The translations under genes were made by a program, and so were the position numbers. From assembly GCA_046732255.1 (NCBI GenBank), contig JBKPMR010000022.1, positions 1 through 64,000 on the forward strand: 64,000 nucleotides of DNA, written 5' to 3'. The stretch comes from DATBLE01 sp046732255. GTDB lineage: Bacteria > Actinomycetota > Thermoleophilia > Gaiellales > Gaiellaceae. Below the pieces are notes generated by a model. That model searched no databases and had not been told where the DNA came from. It saw only the letters and a list, made by a program, of their open reading frames with translations. Each line of letters starts with the position of its first letter. The stretch's first letter is position 1. Shown piece by piece: positions 30,974-41,723 of this stretch.

Positions 30974-32215
30974 ATGAAGTTGACCAAGTGGCGCACCGCC
31001 GCCTTGGCGCTGCTCGCCGCGGCACTCGCCGCGGGGGCGGCGCTCTCGACGGCGGCCGCGTCGACGTACTCCGCCAAGGCGCTGACGCTAACGATCTGGA
31101 CGGACGCCAACCGCGCGCCCGCCGTGAGCAAGATCGCCGACCAGTGGGCGGCGAAGAACGGCGCGACCGTCAAGGTCGTCTCCAAGGACTTCGGCTCGAT
31201 CCGCTCGAACCTCTCGACCGTCGCGGCGGCGGATGCCCCCGACGTCGTTCTCGCGGCGCACGACTGGACCGGCGAGCTCGCCGCCAACGGCCTGCTCGAG
31301 CCGCTCTATCCGTCGGCGGCGATCCGGGCGCAGTTCCCGAAGTACACGCTCGACGCGTTCTCCTACGGCACCGCCGTGAAGAAGCTCTACGGCGTTCCCG
31401 TGCAGGTGGAGAACGTCGCGCTGCTGGTGAACACGAAGCTGGCCAAGGTCCCGAAGACGTTCGCCCAGCTCGAGTCGAGCGCGCTCGCGGCGAAGAAGAA
31501 GAACCACCTCGCCTTCGGCATCTGCGTCCAGCAGGGCACGAACGGGGACGCGTACCACATGTATCCCTTCTTCTCGGGCCTCGGCGGCTACATCTTCGGG
31601 GTGAACAAGGCCGGCAACCTCGACCCGTCCGACATCGGCGTCGCGAACCCGACCTTCCTGAAGAACGCCTCCCTCATCGACAAGTGGAACAAGGAAGGCC
31701 TGATCAACTCGAAGACCGACTACTCGACCTGTGACAACGCGTTCACGAAGAACCAGGCGCCGTACTGGGTCACCGGCCCATGGGCCGTCTCGGACATCCA
31801 GAAGGCCGGCGTCAAGTTCCGCGCCGTCCAGGTACCGCCGATCAAGAAGGCGTCCGTGCCCTTCCTCGGCGTCAACGGCGTCGCCGTGACGAAGTACGCC
31901 TCGACGCACAACGTCGACTCGGCCGCCAAGGACCTAGTCGTGAACTTCTTCTCGACCCCCGCGGCGCAGACGGCGCTTTCCGCCGCCGCGGGTCGACCTC
32001 CGGCCAACACCAAGGCGAAGGCGAGCGACCCCGTCCTGGCCCAGTTCAGCGCGGCCAGCAAGGGCGGCGTCCCGATGCCGAACATCCCGCAGATGGGCAG
32101 CGTCTGGAGCGACCTCGGCCAGGCGTGGGTCCGCTCGACGAAGGGCGCGGGCGCGATGCCGGCCAAGCGCTCCTTCCAGGGCGCGGCGCGCGCGATCGCT
32201 GCGAAGATCGGCTAG
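30974..32215 (+). CDS. malE: Maltodextrin ABC transporter, substrate-binding protein
   Basis: The 413-residue family 1 solute-binding protein has a Sec signal peptide (MKLTKWRTAALALLAAALAAGAALSTAAAS, cut around residue 30). It continues with the typical 'LTLTIWTDANRAPAVSKIADQWAAKNGATVKVVSKDFGSI', and later 'DAPDVVLAAHDWTGELAANGLLEPL', 'GVPVQVENVALLVNTKL', 'YWVTGPWAVSDIQKAGV', 'PFLGVNGVAV' and 'MPNIPQMGSVWSDLGQAW', all typical of maltose/maltodextrin binding proteins. There is no lipobox Cys, unusual for a Gram-positive-type system, where the protein normally is a lipoprotein. Retention must rely on the membrane components or another anchor. ATG 30974 follows AAGGAGG. Confidence 0.93.
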   Translation: MKLTKWRTAALALLAAALAAGAALSTAAASTYSAKALTLTIWTDANRAPAVSKIADQWAAKNGATVKVVSKDFGSIRSNLSTVAAADAPDVVLAAHDWTGELAANGLLEPLYPSAAIRAQFPKYTLDAFSYGTAVKKLYGVPVQVENVALLVNTKLAKVPKTFAQLESSALAAKKKNHLAFGICVQQGTNGDAYHMYPFFSGLGGYIFGVNKAGNLDPSDIGVANPTFLKNASLIDKWNKEGLINSKTDYSTCDNAFTKNQAPYWVTGPWAVSDIQKAGVKFRAVQVPPIKKASVPFLGVNGVAVTKYASTHNVDSAAKDLVVNFFSTPAAQTALSAAAGRPPANTKAKASDPVLAQFSAASKGGVPMPNIPQMGSVWSDLGQAWVRSTKGAGAMPAKRSFQGAARAIAAKIG

Positions 32216-32227
32216 CCAGACGAACCA

Positions 32228-32258
32228 GTGGAGCGGGTGCCTCCGGCGCCCGCTCCAC
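32228..32258 (+). other. Stable hairpin between malE and malF
   Basis: GTGGAGCGGGTGCC (32228-32241) and GGCGCCCGCTCCAC (32245-32258) pair over fourteen positions with one G-T, closing a TCC loop. It lies 12 bases after the malE stop. Hairpins here are typical of binding-protein operons, where they stabilise malE mRNA or lower downstream expression so that the binding protein is made in excess. Confidence 0.65.
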
Positions 32259-32279
32259 ATCCACGCCCGCCCCCGGCCA

Positions 32280-33923
32280 GTGAGCTCCGTCAACTCGCCC
32301 GTCACCCCGGCCCCGACCCCGATGGTGTTTCGTCAGGGCGTGATCGCGCGGGCGGTCGCCGTCTTCTCGGGACGGACGGGATACGCGGTCAAGATCGCGC
32401 TGCTCGCGGTCTCGAACGCTCTCGCCGCCTGGGCGGTCTACGTGTTGATCGACCACCACCGCTGGCCGGCGGTGGCGGTGCTGATCGCTGCGACCGCCTT
32501 CATCGACTACGTCTACTTGATCCCGCGGAAGTGGACCTTGCCCGCGAAGTTCCTGATCCCCGGGACGGTGTTCCTGATCGGGTTCCAGGTCATCCCGATC
32601 ATCTACACGATCAACGTCGCGTTCTCCAACTACTCGACCGGCCACATCCTCACCAAGAACCAGGCGATCGACTCGATCAAGGTCAACTCGCTCGACCAGC
32701 TCCCGAACAGCCGCCAGTTCGACATGGCGGTCGCCCGCGACTCGTCCGAGAACCTCGTCCTGCTCCTCCACGACCAGGGGAAGCGCGGCAGGGTCTACGT
32801 CGGCACCGAGAAGGGGCTCACGCCGCTGCAGAAGAGTGCGTACACGCTCGGCTCGCTCGGTCAGCCCGTCTCGGCGAAGGGCTACACGCTGGTGAAGGGG
32901 GCCGAGCTGTTCTCGCTCGATCAGCAGCTTCGCGACTTCAAGGTGCCGACCACCGGTGTGAGCGCGATCCAGCCGCAGGGGACATCGAACGCGGTCGAGC
33001 TCGCGCCCACGCTCCGCTACGACCCGAAGACCGACACCTTCGTGCGGCTCGGCGACGGCGTCGTCTTCCGCGACAACGGCCGCGGCTCCTACGCGAGCGA
33101 GAACGAGCAGCTCGAACCCGGCTGGAAGACGTACGTCGGCTTCGGCAATTTCGGAAAGATGATCCACGACCCGCTGATCCGGAAGCCGTTCCTCTCGGTC
33201 TTCGCGTGGACCTTCGTCTTCGCCGCCTCGGTCGTCCTGTTCTCGTTCGCGCTGGGCCTCTTCCTCGCGATCACGCTCGACAAGAAGGGCCTCCGCTTCC
33301 AGAAGTTCTACCGCTCGGCACTGGTCATCCCGTGGGCGATCCCCGGGTTCCTGGCGCTCCTCGTGTGGGCCGGCCTGCTGAACGACGACTTCGGGGTCGT
33401 GAACCGGATCTTCCACATTCACGTGCCCTGGCTGTTCGGCGGCAACGTCTTCTCGTGGCTGCCGTTCGTGACCTGGCCGCGGATCGCGGTGATCCTCGTC
33501 AGCATCTGGCTGACGGTGCCCTACTTCTTCCTCGTCTCGCTCGGCGCGCTCCAGGCGATCCCGGAGGAGCTGACCGAGGCGGCGCGGGTGGACGGAGGCG
33601 GCGCCTGGCAGATCTTCCGGCGCGTGACGCTGCCGCTGCTGCTCGTGGCGGTGTCACCGCTGCTGATCGCGTCGTTTGCGTTCAACTTCAACAACTTCAA
33701 CAACGTCTACCTGCTCACGCACGGCGGCCCGTACACGGGCGAGTCGTCGATCGCCGGGAATACGGACATCCTGATCAGCTACACGTACAAGGTCGCGATC
33801 GCGACGGACAAGGGCGGCAACTACGCGCTCGCGAGCGCCTTCGCGATCGTCATCTTCTTCGTCGTCGCCGCGATCTCCGGCTTCTCCTTCCTCCGGACGA
33901 AGGCGCTGGAGAACCTTCGGTGA
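32280..33923 (+). CDS. malF: Maltodextrin ABC transporter, permease MalF
   Basis: The 547-residue permease is MalF-like: three N-terminal membrane helices (about 35-55, 60-75 and 92-115) are followed by a large external loop (~120-290), the counterpart of MalF-P2, and then five more helices. The coupling-helix EAA motif 'EAARVDGGGAWQIFRRVTLP' is near residue 431. 'LTHGGPYTGESSIAGNTDILISYTYKVA' is a family block. The start is GTG. The long loop predicts a MalE contact, as in the E. coli transporter, and distinguishes it from short oligosaccharide permeases. It is followed by a repeat element before malG. Confidence 0.93.
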   Translation: MSSVNSPVTPAPTPMVFRQGVIARAVAVFSGRTGYAVKIALLAVSNALAAWAVYVLIDHHRWPAVAVLIAATAFIDYVYLIPRKWTLPAKFLIPGTVFLIGFQVIPIIYTINVAFSNYSTGHILTKNQAIDSIKVNSLDQLPNSRQFDMAVARDSSENLVLLLHDQGKRGRVYVGTEKGLTPLQKSAYTLGSLGQPVSAKGYTLVKGAELFSLDQQLRDFKVPTTGVSAIQPQGTSNAVELAPTLRYDPKTDTFVRLGDGVVFRDNGRGSYASENEQLEPGWKTYVGFGNFGKMIHDPLIRKPFLSVFAWTFVFAASVVLFSFALGLFLAITLDKKGLRFQKFYRSALVIPWAIPGFLALLVWAGLLNDDFGVVNRIFHIHVPWLFGGNVFSWLPFVTWPRIAVILVSIWLTVPYFFLVSLGALQAIPEELTEAARVDGGGAWQIFRRVTLPLLLVAVSPLLIASFAFNFNNFNNVYLLTHGGPYTGESSIAGNTDILISYTYKVAIATDKGGNYALASAFAIVIFFVVAAISGFSFLRTKALENLR

Positions 33924-33948
33924 GGTCGACTCGCCTTCGGCTCGCTCC

Positions 33949-34025
33949 CGTGGGGGAAACCATGTTTCCCCCACGAACCCCCTTCTTCCAGAGGCCGATT
34001 GAGCTGGGGAACCTCCCGGTTCCCC
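33949..34025. repeat. Palindromic GGGGGAAAC repeat with C-rich tail, copy B, plus a shorter partner
   Basis: CGTGGGGGAAAC (33949-33960), CAT and GTTTCCCCCACG (33964-33975) form a perfect twelve-base stem. It is followed by AACCCCCTTCTTCC and a second stem, GGGGAACC (34006-34013) / GGTTCCCC (34018-34025). The first unit resembles the one after carB (16700-16741), including the tail. It separates malF from malG. Confidence 0.65.
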
Positions 34026-34062
34026 TGGGACCCCTCCCCCCTCATCGGCCGGAGAGCGCCCG

Positions 34063-35019
34063 ATGAGTCAGGCCGAGATCACCAGCCCGGCGGCGGTCGA
34101 AGTCGCGGCAGGCACCCAGGCGGTCGCCCGGAGGCCGTCCGGCCGGCCGAAGCTCAAGGACACGTGGTGGCGGCACGTGGTCGGCGTGATCGGCGTCGTC
34201 ATCTCGCTCTTTCCGGTCGTCTACATCGTCTCGTCCTCGTTCAACGCCCAGAACAACCTGAGCACGGCACGAGTGATCCCGAGGCACGTCACGCTGAGCA
34301 ACTACTCGGACCTGCTGCACAACAAGATCCAGGGGAACACCGGCGCGATCCAGGACGCGCCGTACCTGCACTGGTTCCTGAACTCGGTCCTGATCGCCGG
34401 ATTCACGGCACTCTTCACGACCATCCTCGGCGCCCTCGCCGCGTATGCGTTCAGCCGCTTCCGATTCCAGGGGCGGCGGCTCGGGATGCTCATGCTGCTC
34501 CTGATCCAGATGTTCCCGCAGCTCGTCGCGGTGGCCGCGATCTACCTGATCGTGCAGAACATCGGCGGCGTCTTCCCGCAGATCGGTCTCGACAAGCAGG
34601 CCGCGGTGGTGATCGTCTTCCTCGGCGGAGCCATGGGCGTTCAGGCCTGGTTGATGAAGGGCTTCTTCGACACGATCCCGATCGAGCTGGACGAGTCCGC
34701 GCGCGTCGACGGCGCGACGCCCGCCCAGATCTTCTGGGGGGTGGTGCTGCCCCTGGCGGCGCCGGTGCTGGCCGTGGTCGCCCTCATCTCGTTCGTCTTC
34801 ACCTTGAACGAGTTCGTGATCTCGTCCGCGCTGCTGCAGACGACAAGCCACTTCACGCTGCCGGTCGGCATGAACCAGCTCGTCTTCAATCAGTACGACC
34901 AGACGTGGGGGCCGTTCACCGCCGGCGCCCTGCTCGCGGCGGTGCCGGTCGTGATCCTCTTCCTCTTCCTGCAGCGCTGGATCATCGGCGGCCTCACCCA
35001 GGGGGCGGTAAAGGGATGA
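34063..35019 (+). CDS. malG: Maltodextrin ABC transporter, permease MalG
   Basis: The 318-residue permease is MalG-like. About six helices are predicted, starting with HVVGVIGVVISLFPVVYIVSSSF. The EAA coupling motif reads 'DESARVDGATPAQIFWGVVLPLAAP'. The block 'LLLIQMFPQLVAVAAIYLIVQNIG' and the end 'GPFTAGALLAAVPVVILFLFLQRWIIGGLTQGAVKG' are characteristic; the C-terminal tail reaches the ATPase dimer in MalG. The extra ~35 N-terminal residues are cytoplasmic and Pro/Arg-rich. The stop overlaps the start of the GH13 gene (ATGA). Confidence 0.95.
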   Translation: MSQAEITSPAAVEVAAGTQAVARRPSGRPKLKDTWWRHVVGVIGVVISLFPVVYIVSSSFNAQNNLSTARVIPRHVTLSNYSDLLHNKIQGNTGAIQDAPYLHWFLNSVLIAGFTALFTTILGALAAYAFSRFRFQGRRLGMLMLLLIQMFPQLVAVAAIYLIVQNIGGVFPQIGLDKQAAVVIVFLGGAMGVQAWLMKGFFDTIPIELDESARVDGATPAQIFWGVVLPLAAPVLAVVALISFVFTLNEFVISSALLQTTSHFTLPVGMNQLVFNQYDQTWGPFTAGALLAAVPVVILFLFLQRWIIGGLTQGAVKG

Positions 35020-36860
35020 CGCTCGTCGAGCTGCCCCAGACGTCCCGGGCGAGCCTCCTCTCGGAGCCCCACCACGACGGCTCGGAGCTGTACGTCGAGG
35101 GTGGGACGGGGCCCGGCGAGCGTGCCGCTGTCCGCCTGCGCGCCCCGCGGGGCTTCGCCGACCGCGTCGTCCTGCGCACCGTCCACGAGGGCGAGGCCGG
35201 TACCGCCGAGGCGGTGATCGTGGACGAGACCGAGACAGAGACGTGGTGGCAGGCCGAGTTCGACGTGACCGCCCCGGTCACCCGCTACCGCTGGCTGCTC
35301 TGGGGCGGCGAGGCGGGCTACGTCTGGGTCAACGGGCTCGGCCGGGTCGGGCAGGAGGTGCCGGACGCCGACGACTTCGTCCACGCTCCCGCCGCCGGCG
35401 GCCCGGAGTGGCACCTCGGCTCGGTCGTGTACGAGATCTTCCCCGACCGTTTCGCCTCGAGTGGGCTCGCAGTCGAGACGCCCGATTGGGCGGTCCGCCG
35501 TCCGTGGGACTCGCTTCCGGACGGACGTTCGCCGAACACGCCGCACGAGCTGTTCGGCGGCGACCTGCGCGGGATCGAGGAGCACCTCGACCACGTCGAG
35601 CGGCTGGGCGCGAACGTCGTCTACCTCACGCCCTTCTTCCCCGCTCGCTCTACACACCGCTACGACGCGACCACGTTCGACCGCGTCGACCCGCTGCTCG
35701 GGGGCGACGAGGCGCTCGTCGCACTGGCCCGGGCGGCGCACGACCGTGGAATCCGGATCATCGGCGACCTCACTCTCAACCACACGGGCGACGACCACGA
35801 GTGGTTCCTCGCCGCGCTGAGCCGGCCGGAAGCGGTCGAGCAAGGCTTCTACTACTTCGACGAGTCGCTTCCGCACGGCTACGCGGCCTGGTGGGGGATC
35901 CCGTCACTGCCGAAGCTGAACCACTCCTCGGCCGAGCTCGCGCGGCGGCTGCACCAGATCACCCGCCGCTGGCTCGAGCCGCCCTTCGACCTCGACGGCT
36001 GGCGGATCGACGTGGCGAACATGGCCGGGCGCTACCGGGGCGAGGACCACGCGCACGAGCTCGCACGATCGACCCGGCTCGCGCTCGAGCAGGCGAAGCC
36101 CGATGGGCTCCTCGTCGCCGAGCACGGCTACGACTACCGCGACGACCTCCGCGGCGACGGCTGGCACGGGGCGATGAACTACGCCGGTTTCCTGCGGCCG
36201 GTCTGCTACTGGCTCCACGGCGACCTGCCGCCCGAGCTCCGCCGAAGCTACTGGGGCTACCCGGTCGGCATGGCCACCGTGGACGGGCCCGCGGCGGTGG
36301 CGACGATGCGCGCCTTCACGGCCGGCACCCCGTGGGCCTCGATCCTGCACTCGTGGACGCTCGTCGACAGCCACGACAGCGCCCGCTTCGCGAGCGTCGC
36401 CGGCTCGCGCGATCGGCAGCTGGTCGGCGTCGGGATGCAGATGACGCTGCCGGGCGTGCCGATGGTCTTCGCCGGCGACGAGGTCGGCCTCGAGGGCGCG
36501 TGGGGGGAGGACGCGCGCCGGACGATGCCGTGGGATCGGCCCGAGACGTGGGACACGACGCTGCTCGAGCGCTACCGCGAGCTGATCGCGCTGCGCCGCG
36601 GCTCGGCCGCTCTCGCGCGCGGCGGCCTGCGCTACGCGGCGGTGACCGACGAAGCGGTCGCCTGGCTGCGCGAGACCGCGGAGGAGCGCTTGCTCTGCCT
36701 GGCCGCCCGCTCGTCCCATGAGTCGATTCGCCTGCCGCTCGCGGCTCTCGGCTGCCGCGGCCTGGAGACCTTGTACGGCGGGGATGCGGCGGCCGAGGGC
36801 GGCGAGGCCGTCCTGCCCGGCGACGGCCCCGCGTTCCACGTCTGGAGACTGGAGGAGTAG
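35016..36860 (+). CDS. Cytoplasmic GH13 neopullulanase/cyclomaltodextrinase-like enzyme
   Basis: The 614-residue alpha-amylase-family enzyme lacks a signal peptide. An N-terminal beta-sandwich (~1-125; CBM34-like) precedes the barrel, which starts at 'GSVVYEIFPDRFA'. The four GH13 regions are present: region I 'DLTLNHTGDD' (~251), region II 'DGWRIDVAN' with nucleophile ~D332, region III 'LLVAEHG' with acid/base ~E369, and region IV 'LVDSHDSARF' (~452). The MPKLN-like 'SLPKLNHSS' block before region II is typical of neopullulanase/maltogenic amylase subfamilies that split maltodextrins or cyclodextrins inside the cell. It lies between malG and malK, fitting breakdown of imported dextrins. The exact linkage preference is not determined. 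Confidence 0.92.
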   Translation: MTLVELPQTSRASLLSEPHHDGSELYVEGGTGPGERAAVRLRAPRGFADRVVLRTVHEGEAGTAEAVIVDETETETWWQAEFDVTAPVTRYRWLLWGGEAGYVWVNGLGRVGQEVPDADDFVHAPAAGGPEWHLGSVVYEIFPDRFASSGLAVETPDWAVRRPWDSLPDGRSPNTPHELFGGDLRGIEEHLDHVERLGANVVYLTPFFPARSTHRYDATTFDRVDPLLGGDEALVALARAAHDRGIRIIGDLTLNHTGDDHEWFLAALSRPEAVEQGFYYFDESLPHGYAAWWGIPSLPKLNHSSAELARRLHQITRRWLEPPFDLDGWRIDVANMAGRYRGEDHAHELARSTRLALEQAKPDGLLVAEHGYDYRDDLRGDGWHGAMNYAGFLRPVCYWLHGDLPPELRRSYWGYPVGMATVDGPAAVATMRAFTAGTPWASILHSWTLVDSHDSARFASVAGSRDRQLVGVGMQMTLPGVPMVFAGDEVGLEGAWGEDARRTMPWDRPETWDTTLLERYRELIALRRGSAALARGGLRYAAVTDEAVAWLRETAEERLLCLAARSSHESIRLPLAALGCRGLETLYGGDAAAEGGEAVLPGDGPAFHVWRLEE

Positions 36861-36865
36861 CGGCT

Positions 36866-38027
<1,162 letters not shown>

Positions 38028-38044
<17 letters not shown>

Positions 38045-40136
38045 TTGGACTGGCGCAATCGCTGGCGCGATTGCGCTAGCTGTCGGGCTCGTCGGATCGT
38101 CCACGGCTGCGCCCCCTGCGCCCCCTTCCGGTGCTGCATTGGCTGCTTTGGCCAAGCCGGGGCCGATCAGCTCGCTCGCGGCGCAGCGGATCTACTTCGT
38201 CATGCCCGACCGCTACGCGAACGGCGATCCGTCGAACGACCGCGGCGGGCTCTCCGGGTCGCGGAACGTGACCGGCTACGACCCGACCGACACGGGCTAC
38301 TTCCACGGCGGCGACCTGAAGGGGCTGACGGAGCGCCTTCACCGGATCCGCAACCTCGGCTTCACCGCCCTCTGGATCACGCCGGTCGTGAAGCAGCAGA
38401 CCGTCCTGACCGGGAGCGCCGGCTACCACGGGTACTGGGGCCTCGACTTCTCCGCCGTCGACCCGCACCTCGGCAGCGAGCAGGACTTCGCCGACCTGGT
38501 CGACCGGGCACACGCTCTCGGGCTGAAGGTCTACCTGGACGTGGTCGTCAACCACACGGGCGACGTGATCACGCTCTCGAACGGCGGAACGTACTCGGAC
38601 ATCCCCTTCCGGGACTGCCGCGGCCGCTTCTTCCGGGCCGACCGGTACGTGACCGCCCGGACGTTTCCGTGTCTCGCCGCGCGGTACATGCCCGAGGTGC
38701 CGTACGTCGCCCCGGCAGATCGGCACCTGAAGAAGCCGGAGTGGCTGAACGACCCGCTGAACTACCACGATCGCGGGAACATCGACTTCGGCTCGTGCAG
38801 CCAGCTGTGCTTCGAGCAGGGCGACTTCTTCGGCCTCGACGACCTGTTCACCGAGAAGCCGAAGGTGATGAAGGGGCTGGCGCAGGTCTACGCCTCCTGG
38901 ATCGCCCGCTTCCACGTCGACGGGTTCCGGGTCGACACCTCGAAGCACCTCAACGCCGCGTTCTTCCGGCTCTGGGTGCCGCGGATCAGAGCGGCGGCAA
39001 AGGTGGCGAAGACGCCCGCCGACTTCCCGATCTTCGGCGAGGTCACGGTGAACGACGCCGTCGACCTCTCCGCGTACGTCCGCGACCGGGGCGTGCCGCA
39101 GGTGCTCGACTTCCCGTTCCAGCAGGTCGCCTCCGCATACGCGGCCGGCTCCTCCGGCGCGAAGGGCATCGCCCAACGGCTCGAGGACGACGACTACTTC
39201 CGGCTGCCGGACGGCCGCGACCCCGCGTACGCGACCTTCCTCGGTAACCACGACATCGGCCGCGCGGCGCAGCAGATCCTCTCCCAGTCGCCCGGGCTCT
39301 CGCCGGCTGCGCTCGTGAAGCACGTGCTCCTGGGCTACGACCTGCTGTACCTGCTGCGCGGCGCGCCGGTGGTCATGTACGGCGACGAGGTCGGCATGAT
39401 CGGCTCGGGCGGGGACAAGGCCGCCCGGGAGGACATGTTCCCGACCCAGGTCGGCGAGTGGCGGACGGAGAATCGGGTCTTCACGTCCCCGATCGGCGCG
39501 GCGTCCTCCTTCGACGTCACCGACCATCCAATCGGAGCGTGGCTGCAGACGCTGTCGTCTCTTCGTGACCGGTTTCCGGCGCTCTCGACCGGCGCGTCGG
39601 TCGTCCGGTATGCGAAGGGCCCGTTGCTGGTCGTGTCGCGGATCGACGTCGCGACCGGCTCGGAGGTCGTGGCCGCCTTCAACGACGCCGACACCGGCGG
39701 CAAGGTGACCGTGTCCACCGGCACGCCCGGGTCGGCATGGAGCGTCGTCTTCGGGCAAGGGACCGTGACGCCGGGACCCGGCTCGAGCGTGTCGCTGACG
39801 ATCGCGCCCGCCTCGGCTGTCCTGGTGAAGCCGGCCGCCTCGATCCCCTCGTCGGTGCCGCCCCGGCCGACGCTGAAGGCGGGCGCAGACGCGATCTCGT
39901 CGTACTTCGCGCTCCACGCAACAGTCGCCGGGCCAGCGGTCACCGTCGCGTTCGCCGTTCGCCGGCCGGGAGGGAAATGGGCGCGCGTCGCCGTCGACGA
40001 CTCCGCGCCGTACCGCGGCTTCCTCGATCCGCTCCGCTACCGGAAAGGAGCCCGCCTCCAGGCGGTCGCAATCGCCCGTAGCACCGATGGAGCAATCTCG
40101 GTCTCGAAGGTCGTGACCGTCGTACCCCGTGGCTAG
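38028..40136 (+). CDS. Secreted alpha-amylase (GH13) with C-terminal beta domain
   Basis: The 702-residue exported enzyme starts with GTG inside malK. The signal peptide is 'ASWTGAIAGAIALAVGLVGSSTAAPP', cut near residue 28-30. The barrel starts 'QRIYFVMPDRYANGDPSND' with 'GYDPTDTGYFHGGDLKGL'. The GH13 regions are 'VYLDVVVNHTGD', 'GFRVDTSKHL' (nucleophile Asp ~303), 'FGEVT' (acid/base Glu) and 'FLGNHD'. 'SCSQLCFEQGDFFGLDDLFTEKP' supports an extracellular amylase. Residues ~540-700 add two beta-rich regions. It should cut starch outside the cell for uptake by MalEFGK. A ten-base hairpin (38053-38076) lies within the signal-peptide codons. Confidence 0.93.
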
Positions 40137-40149
40137 AGTGCACGCCGCG

Positions 40150-41424
40150 ATGCGCCGGAGAGAGGCACCGTTGTCGCGCCGTGCGAGCGGCGTACTGTTG
40201 CACGTCACCTCGCTACCCGGCGGACGGCTGGGTCACGAGGCGTACGAGTTCGTCGATTGGCTCGTGGAGGCTGGGCAGTCGTGGTGGCAAGTGCTGCCGC
40301 TCAACCCACCCGACGCGTTCGGCTCGCCGTACACGTCCTCGTCCGCGTTCGCAGGGTGGCGCGGGCTCCTGGCGGAGCCGGACGCACCGGTCGCCGCCGC
40401 AGAGATCCGCCGGTTCACGGCGCGGCACGGCTACTGGGCAGCCGACTGGGAGCGGTATGCCGGTGACGGCGCGATCGCCGACCAGGTGCGGTTCGAGCGG
40501 GAGTGGGGCGCGCTGCGAGCGTACGCGGCCGAGCACGGCATCCACCTGATCGGTGACCTCCCGATCTACGTCGCCGCGGACAGTGCCGAGACGGCGGCCC
40601 ATCCGGATCTCTTCGCCCGCGACCTCGTCGCCGGGGCGGCGCCGGACGTCTCGCATCCGGATGGCCAGCTCTGGGGGCAACCCGTCTACGACTGGCGGGC
40701 GATGCGCCGCGAGGGGTACCGCTGGTGGATCGAGCGCTTCCGCCGCACGCTCGAGCTGGTCGACGTCGCCCGGATCGACCACTTCCGCGGCTTCGTCGCC
40801 TACTGGGCGATCCCGCGCGGCGCGACCGGTCCGCTCGAGGGCCGCTGGCATCGCGGCCCCGGCGGAGCGCTGTTCGAGGCGGTGGAGCACGAGCTCGGTC
40901 ACCTGCCGCTGATCGCCGAGGACCTCGGCCTGATCACGCCGGCGGTCGACCGGCTGCGCAAACAGCTCGGGCTGCTCGGGATGCGAATCGTCGGGCGCGG
41001 GTTCGTCAAGCGCCACCGCCACCGCCACGCGGTCGCAGCCCACGTCGAGGACGCGGTCGTCTACACCGGCACCCACGATCATCCGACCATGGCCGGCTGG
41101 CTCGCCTCCGCCTCCGAGGAAGACCGCGCACTCGCCGAGCGCGACCTGGCCGCGGCGGGGATCGAGGACGACGACCCGGTGCGGGCGCTGGTGCGACTCG
41201 CGCTCTCGTCGCGCGCTCGGATCGCGATCCTGCCGATGCAGGACGTCCTCGGGCTCGGCAACGAGGCGCGGATGAACTGGCCCGGCACCGTCGGCAACGG
41301 CAACTGGCAGTGGCGCCTCGAGCCGGGGCAGCTGTCGGCTGAGGTCGCAGGACGTCTCCGCGAGGCGACCGCCGAGAGCCGGCGGCTCGCGCCGGCCGCC
41401 CGGCCGCTGCTCGCCACGGCGTAG
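40150..41424 (+). CDS. malQ: 4-alpha-glucanotransferase (amylomaltase), short form
   Basis: The 424-residue GH77 enzyme redistributes glucan chains from maltodextrins. Family blocks are 'RASGVLLHVTSLPGGRLG', 'WWQVLPLNPPDAFGSPYTSSSAFAG', 'IHLIGDLPIYVAADSAE', 'DGQLWGQPVYDWRAMRREGYRWW', the nucleophile region 'VARIDHFRGF', acid/base 'LIAEDLG' and 'VYTGTHDHPT'. It is ~75 residues shorter than typical amylomaltase (about 500). The segment after GMRI ('VGRGFVKRHRHRHAVAAHVEDAVV') departs from the family's 'VLQFAF' block and holds a His/Arg run. I chose ATG 40150; GTG 40129 is possible. Its stop overlaps the GTG of the DUF503 gene by one base. Confidence 0.9.
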   Translation: MRRREAPLSRRASGVLLHVTSLPGGRLGHEAYEFVDWLVEAGQSWWQVLPLNPPDAFGSPYTSSSAFAGWRGLLAEPDAPVAAAEIRRFTARHGYWAADWERYAGDGAIADQVRFEREWGALRAYAAEHGIHLIGDLPIYVAADSAETAAHPDLFARDLVAGAAPDVSHPDGQLWGQPVYDWRAMRREGYRWWIERFRRTLELVDVARIDHFRGFVAYWAIPRGATGPLEGRWHRGPGGALFEAVEHELGHLPLIAEDLGLITPAVDRLRKQLGLLGMRIVGRGFVKRHRHRHAVAAHVEDAVVYTGTHDHPTMAGWLASASEEDRALAERDLAAAGIEDDDPVRALVRLALSSRARIAILPMQDVLGLGNEARMNWPGTVGNGNWQWRLEPGQLSAEVAGRLREATAESRRLAPAARPLLATA

Positions 41425-41720
41425 TGCACGGGTACGTCGGGATCCTCTCCATCGAGCTCCACTTCCCCGAAGCCGGGTCGCTGAAGGGGAAACGCAAGCA
41501 CGTCCTGTCCGCCAAGGCGCAGCTCCAGAACCGCTTCGGCGCCTCGGTCGCCGAGGTCGACCACCACGACCTGTGGCAGCGGTCCGCGCTGGTGATGGCC
41601 TGCTCGGCACGGCAGGTAGGTGAGCTCCACGAGTTGCTGGACGGAGCGGAGCGTTGGCTGCACGGCCAGGAGTGGGTGGTCGCCCGCGTTGACCGGCGGA
41701 TCGTGTCGCTCGGAGACTAG
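41424..41720 (+). CDS. DUF503 (YlxP-like) protein
   Basis: The 98 residues match DUF503: 'YVGILSIELHFPEAGSLKGKRKHVLSAKAQLQNRFGASVAEVDHHDLWQRSALVMACSA' is nearly a consensus family sequence. YlxP-type genes lie between infB and rbfA in many Gram-positive bacteria; the protein has been linked to 30S assembly, but the function is not proven. Here it is separated from infB by the maltodextrin island and shares one base with the malQ stop (TAGTG). The only visible upstream transcription is from the maltodextrin operon. Confidence 0.9.
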   Translation: MHGYVGILSIELHFPEAGSLKGKRKHVLSAKAQLQNRFGASVAEVDHHDLWQRSALVMACSARQVGELHELLDGAERWLHGQEWVVARVDRRIVSLGD

Positions 41721-41723
41721 GCA

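Noticed and set aside
38053..38076. Ten-base inverted repeat GCGCAATCGC...GCGATTGCGC in the amylase signal codons
   Set aside because: It codes for the Ala/Ile pattern of the signal peptide (GAIAGAIA), so the symmetry can follow from the repetitive amino-acid sequence.
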